DNA from: Pseudovirgaria hyperparasitica
Taxonomy: Eukaryota; Ascomycota; Dothideomycetes; Acrospermales; Acrospermaceae
Direction of reading: 5' to 3'
NCBI RefSeq assembly: GCF_010093815.1
Contig: NW_022985563.1
Coordinates: 846,672 to 910,671, forward strand
DNA length: 64,000 bases
Shown: piece by piece, positions 58,393-64,000 of the stretch
Numbering within the stretch: position 1 is the first letter of the stretch
Layout: each line of letters opens with the position of its first letter
Translations under genes and position numbers: made by a program
Notes under the pieces: generated by a model
Told to the model about the DNA's origin: nothing
The model's input: only the letters and a program-made list of their open reading frames with translations
Database searches by the model: none

Positions 58393-60409
58393 TCAGACCA
58401 ACCCGGCCTCTTCTGTCTTTATTGAATCGAGGAACAACCTGGCTGAGACATTGATGCTTCTCAGCCCATGTAACGCATCCAATAGTATTCCTAGGTTGAG
58501 TTGGGATTTATCCACAGTCTCAATCGCATGCTGGTATTGACTTGCCTGGATATATCGCACCGCGGAAATCAATGTAACTGGCATAAACATAGAACTCTGC
58601 AATAGTGTTAGATTGTCGCGCCAGGATCTCTAAACACGCGTCGATAAAAAACGTAGTAAGACACAAGAGAATAATAGGACGCTAGTCAAGCAACACTGTA
58701 GATAGAGCTCAAGAGCTACCGGGTGTCAAATGTGTCTTCTAGTGGAACTAGACAGTCTACTCACTTTGAAGTTGGTAGGACACTGGTGGTGTGCAGAACA
58801 CTGTGCTATTTCCGCTGCTGCTGCATGAGCTCGCCGTAAAGCCCTCTCCTTCACTTCCTGTTCTTCCATACTCTGTGCAGGAACACTGTCTATAGTCTCA
58901 GCGAGATGGATCGGCAGTAAGTGCGCAAACGAACGGGAGAAGATCTGCATAGGATCTTCGCTTGGCAATTCCTTAGTGCCTGGGGCATCGATACATCTTA
59001 TACACTCCTCAGCAGCGTTGGAAAGCCATTCGTGTCGCGCTCGTATATCATTGATTCTCTTGAATTGAGGTTGAGTTCCATGGACCAGGCGTCGATGGGT
59101 AAGACACCGACCGTACAAGGTTGCCACCGTGACACACTGGGCAAATGGCGATAAGTTAACCGTGGTCAGATCGCTCATCAGCTCGGTTAGACAACCCATC
59201 TGGATCTGCACCGAACTTTGAAACCAGAGATCTGGTACTGGCAAGCGCAGTCGTATCTGTGCAAGCGTGATGAACTATCTCCCGGTCAACAACAGCGTAG
59301 GGCAGGGCTCACCGTTTCTTCATGCAAGGCCCAAGACATATCGTCTTTCTGGTGTAGAAGGCGATCAAAACAAAAAGCAAGCCAAAATGTACGTCTTTTC
59401 TCTTCTAGTTGGCTCAGTGCGTCATCTTGCGCTGAATGGCTAGAGGCATCCAGCTCGCCAAGGCGAGATCTTTGAACAAGACGAAGTGCCCGGGATACTG
59501 CGTATGCAGTCTGGCGATCTTCCTTGTGCATCCACTCATATACTCCGAGTAGAAGCCAGGCTTGAATCCTTTCTATTCTAATCTGCTCTGTAGGCCATGG
59601 CAGCCCATCATCACAATCATCTAAGCTTTCCAAATATTGAATGGCTTCGTGGTAAAGGAGCTCGCCAATGCTTTCATACTGTGCGGAGAAAGCGGCAGCG
59701 GATGCACGCATAGCTAGTCGAAGGCTGTTGCAAGCTGGGGGAGGGTCCTTTTGACTTGCCCACAATAGATAATGATGCTTATGAATGATTGGTGCAGATG
59801 GATATACGCGATCGAAGAAAAGCTGTTCTCTAATATGAAGACATCAGATCCCAGATCGCAACTTTCGAATCAACTTACAAGTCCATCAGGATAAGTGGTG
59901 ATAGATGCGAGCCACTCTTCAACATCTGATAATCGGGTATTGGTATGGGCAGGAATAATGTCTCGAGTTGCATTGCACTCGGTTCCGCACACATAGGCCC
60001 TTCCTGTGAGAGGTCATTAAACATATTGTCTAATAGTAGCATATCGGTCCCTGAAGTGTCAGTGTCGGTTGTACCGAGGGATCCGCAGCTTATATCCGGT
60101 GAAGTGCCTTGCGTGCCCTGGGGAAGATCGTGCGACTGTGGCCGTCTAGCAAGTTGTCCCTCGAGTAAAGCTTCAGAATAGTTTCAGTTACCCGTCGCTC
60201 CTGGAAGGACGAAGTTTTTGTAGTTTACCTATCCGGTCCCTTAGCGCCTGGAGTTGCCCCTTCTTAGGACCACGCTTTTTGCTATCGTGATATACACAAG
60301 CCGTGCCGGCCTCGTGGCATGCACCACACTCTGGTCTGACACGATCACATTTTGTCTTACGGCGTCTACACTGCCCGCAAGATAGGTGTTGGCTCTGTGT
60401 CAAAGACAT
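58393..60409 (-). CDS. Zn2Cys6 transcription factor, likely cluster regulator
   Basis: Model: 60409-60229, 60170-59879, 59829-59313, 59256-58765 and 58629-58393 (572 aa, frames close). The zinc cluster starts at residue 11 with spacing C-x2-C-x6-C-x6-C-x2-C-x6-C (CGQCRRRKTKC then CGAC), followed by basic linker KKRGPKKGQ and a short coiled coil (RLRDRIALLEGQL-like after splicing) for dimerisation. A fungal-specific regulatory domain follows: FFDRVYPSAPIIHK, then EEKRRTFWLAFCFDR. The last intron is long for this window (135 bp), and its acceptor TTTAG restores SWRDNLTLLQSSMFMP. It acts in the nucleus, probably on CGG-type sites in the cluster promoters. It is the outermost cluster gene, about 1 kb from the AT-rich block. 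Confidence 0.93.
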
Positions 60410-61430
60410 TTCTTGGTAGTTGAACGGACTCTGAGTTGTTTGGTCGATGGACAACGGCTAAGTTCGATTGCTTTAATATGAGACAAAGAGGCATGTTAGT
60501 TAGGACCTCGATTCGGATCGCCTTCATCAACAGCCTATAAGAAACCCAGTCATGTATAAGGACGTCAGACCATGCTTCATTAGTAGTGGCAGTGAAGAAT
60601 GCAACGACGTAAATCCGTTCACACCACTCTTTAGCTAAACACAATGCACTTGATTGATCTTTGCACGAGGACATGCTTGCTGCGACTCTATGTAGACTAT
60701 TTCGTCACTGCATTAAGTTTTTGACTTATCCAGTCATTACGTGTTGCCTTGTGCCTTCGGATGTGTCTACGGTAGACCATCGCTTGCTATGCACGCTAGG
60801 GCTCAGGGTCATAGTGCCCCCGCCCGCTACAGTCAGTACACAGGGAAGATGCTTCTAAAATGTTACTCGTGGTGTTTGACGAGAAAGTTGATAACAAGCC
60901 GCGAGAGCTGGGGCCGATACGCATGAAGGTACTCTGCTCATTGAGGTAACTAGAGCGGTACGAGACTGTGGCATGATTAGCTGTAGGCTTCATAGAATGA
61001 GGACTTAGCCGATACATGGCATGGGTAAATATGTGTGATTGGCAACTTGCAGTTATGAGATTCATGGCTGGGTGCTATGGTTTGTGATCTGTGGAATCCC
61101 CAGCCGTTCAAGTTTACCGTTGTTTCAGGATAAGCATGATATCATTCGTCGTAATTGGACCCCACAGTCTCGAACTTCCAAGCATCGTTGAAGGTCTTCC
61201 TTAGCCTTCATCAATAAGATAAATCAAGGTGGTGTTACTATAGGACTTTAAGCTTACTCGGGTTCGCCCGATCTGTTGGGTTATCGACTGCCTATTGTTT
61301 CGGCACTGGAACGAGGATGCGATCTTGATGGCGTGAAGAATTATAACCACTTAATTCGACCTACCGGAGCAAGTTATGTAATCGGATGCGATGCACTTCG
61401 GCCTTGTCGGACCGAAGCTAGGCCTGGTCT
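60410..61430. other. Promoter side of the regulator and transition zone
   Basis: Normal composition. Open frames of 61-102 codons on either strand show no gene features. Toward 61430 the sequence begins to look like the repeat-rich block. Confidence 0.4.
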
Positions 61431-62137
61431 ATGAACGGCCCCACGGCACTTACGCCAAAATTAGGTTTACAATTAACAGCCCGTGGGGTTTGGAACCGAA
61501 TTCGGGATAAGTTCGTTTTCGGTTAGATACGGATAGGATACGCGCCGAAGTGTATCATGCCTGGTTTTAGTGCCAATGTCCCGTCAGCCCACATAGACTG
61601 ATCCACTTACCTACGAGATACTTCCATAGCTCGTAGTAATCTAGACGTTTAGCGTCCATACCTATGATAGTTACTAGAATTCTTACTCTCCCGTTCTAAT
61701 AAAGAGGTTCTATCTAATTAATTTTCCTACGTAAGAGTCCTTATACATAAGGTGGATGCTATGTCGACTATCTCGGCTACGCTCTCTTAAGAGAGTAGTA
61801 TAACTATCTAAATAGAAATAGGACCTAAAAAGATTCGAGATCATGACCTAATGGATAGGAACGAATGTGAGTGGCCTAAGTAAAGTAGGAAAATGGTCCT
61901 AGCATACATCGATATGTATTATGCCCACCGTATTTACCAAAGACTATCGTCTTTCTATAGAACGTGCGGATAGTATTAGACCGTTTTTCGCCGTTAACCT
62001 ACTTATATATATAGTAAACTACTTCCTAGTATATTAGCTATGTACACGACGGGCCGATGCCATGATTAAGCGTGGAGATTCCCCTACAACCCCACGGTAA
62101 TTAGACCCACGATCCGTCGGGCTCAAATGCATCGAAC
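61431..62137. mobile_element. Repeat-derived, increasingly RIP-mutated DNA
   Basis: From about 61615 TpA becomes frequent and CpA rare. No domain or ends recognised; the transposon origin is inferred from composition alone. Confidence 0.4.
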
Positions 62138-62270
62138 ACTTTCAGCGCGACTCTTAGTAATCCCTCCGTAACCTTTTCTACGTAACCCTTAGCACGTGTT
62201 ACGCGCGTAATAGATACATTTTCTCTTATTCTTTAAAGATTTATATCTTCTCTAATAACTCTATTATAAA
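62138..62270. mobile_element. Diverged copy of the MITE terminal repeat
   Basis: TTTCAGCGCGACTCTTAG at the left, then a segment of about 33 bp not present in the other copy, then AGCACGTGTTACGCGCG, and an ATTTTCTCTTATTCTTTA match to 19588-19646. It belongs to the same family as 19570-20076. The opposite end was not found, so it is a truncated or decayed relative. A small hairpin (TTCTTTCG arms, 62290-62310) lies beyond. Confidence 0.7.
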
Positions 62271-62529
62271 GACTATCATGAAGGAGCCGTTCTTTCGATA
62301 TACGAAAGAACGTGGCACGGGCCTATAGAGGAGCCATGCACGACTCTTGGCATGAAAAACGAGTAATCGAAAGAACACCTAAGGCAGAGTCGAAAGGCAG
62401 CCCTTCCCATGCCTGCACTATCACAAAACTTAGTAATAATACTTATCTATATATAAACTTATGTCCTTTCGAAAACGAAGTTAAACGGCCTAGTATTAGT
62501 AAAGATATAGGCTGGTGAAAAGGATGACT

Positions 62530-63300
62530 TTTTTGAAGTTCTGGTTTTGATGGGGTACTAGCTTAGAATCGGGGCTCGGCGTTTAGTAAGGAACACCAGA
62601 ACCCCTCCAGAACCTCTATGTAAAACAAGCCACACCCGGCTATTAATAATGGCTGCACTCTCTCGAAATTTTAGAATAATACTCTTCTTTCGATTCTACT
62701 ATGGGTATACTAAGAAAGTAAAAAGATATCTCCTCTCGTTCTATTTATAAAGAGGCGTCGAAGTTTGAAGATTTTGGTAAGTGAGACTTCGATGGGGTAC
62801 TAGCTCGGCACTAAAACCAGGGTCCACACAGTCGACTTTCCATAGAATACTACCACTTTTTACATAAGATAAGCCACACACGGCCATTAGTAATGGCTGC
62901 ACTCTCTCGAAATTTTAGAGTAATATTCGTCTTTCGATTCTATTATAGGTATACTAAGAAACTTAAAGGATACCTCTTCTCCTTCTATTTATAAAGAGCC
63001 GTCGAAGTTAAAGATTACCTTATACTTATATTCTAATAGGGTGCTACCTCTTTAGACTACTTAAATTCTAATATAAGATAAGCTATATATACCTATTAAT
63101 AATAGCTGCACTCTTATAAAATTTTAGAATAATACTCTTCTTATAATTCTACTATAGGTATACTAAGAAACTTAAAAGATATCTCTTCTCCTTATATTAA
63201 TAAAGAGCTATTAAAGTTTAAAGATTCTACTATATAAGACTTTAATGGGGTACTAGCTCGGCGCTAAATCTAGGGTCCTTCCTAATATGGCTAGACTATA
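62530..63300 (+). repeat. Tandem repeat of about 242 bp, three units plus a partial one
   Basis: The unit marker TGGGGTACTAGCT recurs at 62551, 62793, 63037 (as TAGGGTGCTACCT) and 63246, spacing 242, 244 and 209 bp. A second marker, ATGGCTGCACTCTCTCGAAA, occurs at about 62648 and 62892, and in decayed form near 63100. The third unit has lost CpA/TpG sites much more than the first two. It is non-coding. Whether it is a satellite or the inner repeat of a transposon is open. Confidence 0.8.
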
Positions 63301-63872
63301 TTTCCGACGGCCCTTCCGTTGGAAACCCTCTACTATTAATATTATTAAGTCTTCTATAGTACTCTCTCTTTAAACTAGACTAATTATAAGAAATATAAGT
63401 ATATAGACTTAGTCTATACTACTAGATCTATCTATTATTAGACTTATAAGATATAAGATATATATATTAACTAGCTATAGAGTATATATATCTATTATAA
63501 TAGATATAACTAAAGTATTACTATACTAGTAAATGAAGATATATTATAATTTAACTTAAGAAGTAAAGATAAATCTATATAGATTATAGCTTAAGTATAT
63601 AGATTAAATAAGATTATATAATATCTCTATACTAGTTCTATCTATTCTAGCTCTATTAAATAATACTTAAGATAGAATAAAGCTAAAGTCTATAATATAC
63701 TCTTATTCTCTAGAGTTTTATTTATATATTAGTTCTATAATTAGAGAAGATATATTTCTATTATAGTATATCTAGTTATATAATAATAGAGTAGTCTATT
63801 ACTTCTATTATAATATATAAGATATATAAAAAGTAATAAGATCTTCTCTCTAATATAGTAGATCTAGTTATA
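63301..63872. mobile_element. Strongly RIP-mutated dispersed repeat
   Basis: About 63480-63690 is related to 18540-18750 in the left block (shared ATATATTATAATTTAACTTA and flanking order), in the same orientation. Nearly every CpA/TpG has become TpA here, while the left copy keeps more. No family was assigned. Confidence 0.65.
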
Positions 63873-64000
63873 TATTAGGTACGTGCCTACTAGTTAATTA
63901 TATATGTATATAGTAGTCGTATATAAGTAGTATACTCCACCCTTAAAGTAGTAGCTTTAAGATTCGGTCCTTTTAGTATAGTTAGTTAGTATATAGAGCC
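63873..64000 (+). mobile_element. Miniature-element LTR, cut by the window end
   Basis: 128 bp matching the 141-bp LTR at 10964-11104: start TATTAGG (from TGTTAGG), TATA box GTATATAAG near 63919 and the GTAGTAGCTTTAAGATT segment at 63948-63964. Whether it is a solo LTR or the left end of a whole element cannot be seen. Confidence 0.82.

Overview
The window looks like a filamentous ascomycete chromosome, most probably a Pleosporales dothideomycete of the Leptosphaeria/Plenodomus type. The support is indirect: genes have short introns (about 47-79 bp, CTAAC/CTGAC-like branch sites), and gene-dense DNA of balanced composition (about 20.1-61.4 kb) is sandwiched between AT-rich blocks full of transposons destroyed by RIP (repeat-induced point mutation). 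In those blocks CpA and TpG are almost gone, TpA is in excess and CpG is kept. The species is inferred, not proven.

Left block (1-20.1 kb). A chromovirus-type Gypsy LTR retrotransposon spans 2469-17167, with equal-length 228-bp LTRs and a 5-bp target duplication. Two LINE copies of one family sit inside it: a 5'-truncated antisense copy (3925-5340, 15-bp target duplication) and a near full-length sense copy (9589-15457, 16-bp target duplication). The long LINE carries a 580-bp miniature LTR element (10964-11543) whose primer-binding site is perfectly complementary to the predicted 5' end of its own transcript. A 507-bp MITE with 75-bp inverted repeats (19570-20076) marks the block edge.

Housekeeping segment (20.5-36.9 kb): a membrane-anchored S33/TAP-like hydrolase (-), the dynein regulator LIS1/NudF (-), a TOG-domain XMAP215/Stu2/Alp14 protein (+), the mitochondrial calcium uniporter MCU (+), a RIP-mutated MITE, a serine-rich protein of unknown function (+) and a class III chitin synthase (+).

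Biosynthetic cluster (38.1-60.4 kb): a 2567-aa highly reducing polyketide synthase KS-AT-DH-cMT-ER-KR-ACP (-), a CYP65-like P450 (-), a Tri101/BAHD-like acyltransferase (+), an ABA3-like sesquiterpene synthase (-) that is broken by a one-base frame change in this sequence, a pisatin-demethylase-like P450 (+, ABA1-like), a second P450 (+, ABA2-like) and a Zn2Cys6 regulator (-). The ABA3/P450/P450 trio resembles the fungal abscisic acid pathway. The PKS has no release domain, and the neighbouring acyltransferase could join polyketide and terpenoid arms, or two pathways may share one regulator. I recall an ABA cluster with a PKS gene being reported in Leptosphaeria maculans; if this is that locus, the cluster as such is known.

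Right block (about 61.4-64 kb): RIP-mutated DNA with a diverged copy of the left MITE, a roughly 242-bp tandem repeat, a repeat shared with 18.5-18.8 kb, and another copy of the miniature LTR running off the window end. Exon boundaries below come from splice signals, reading-frame closure and family conservation; none was tested with transcripts.
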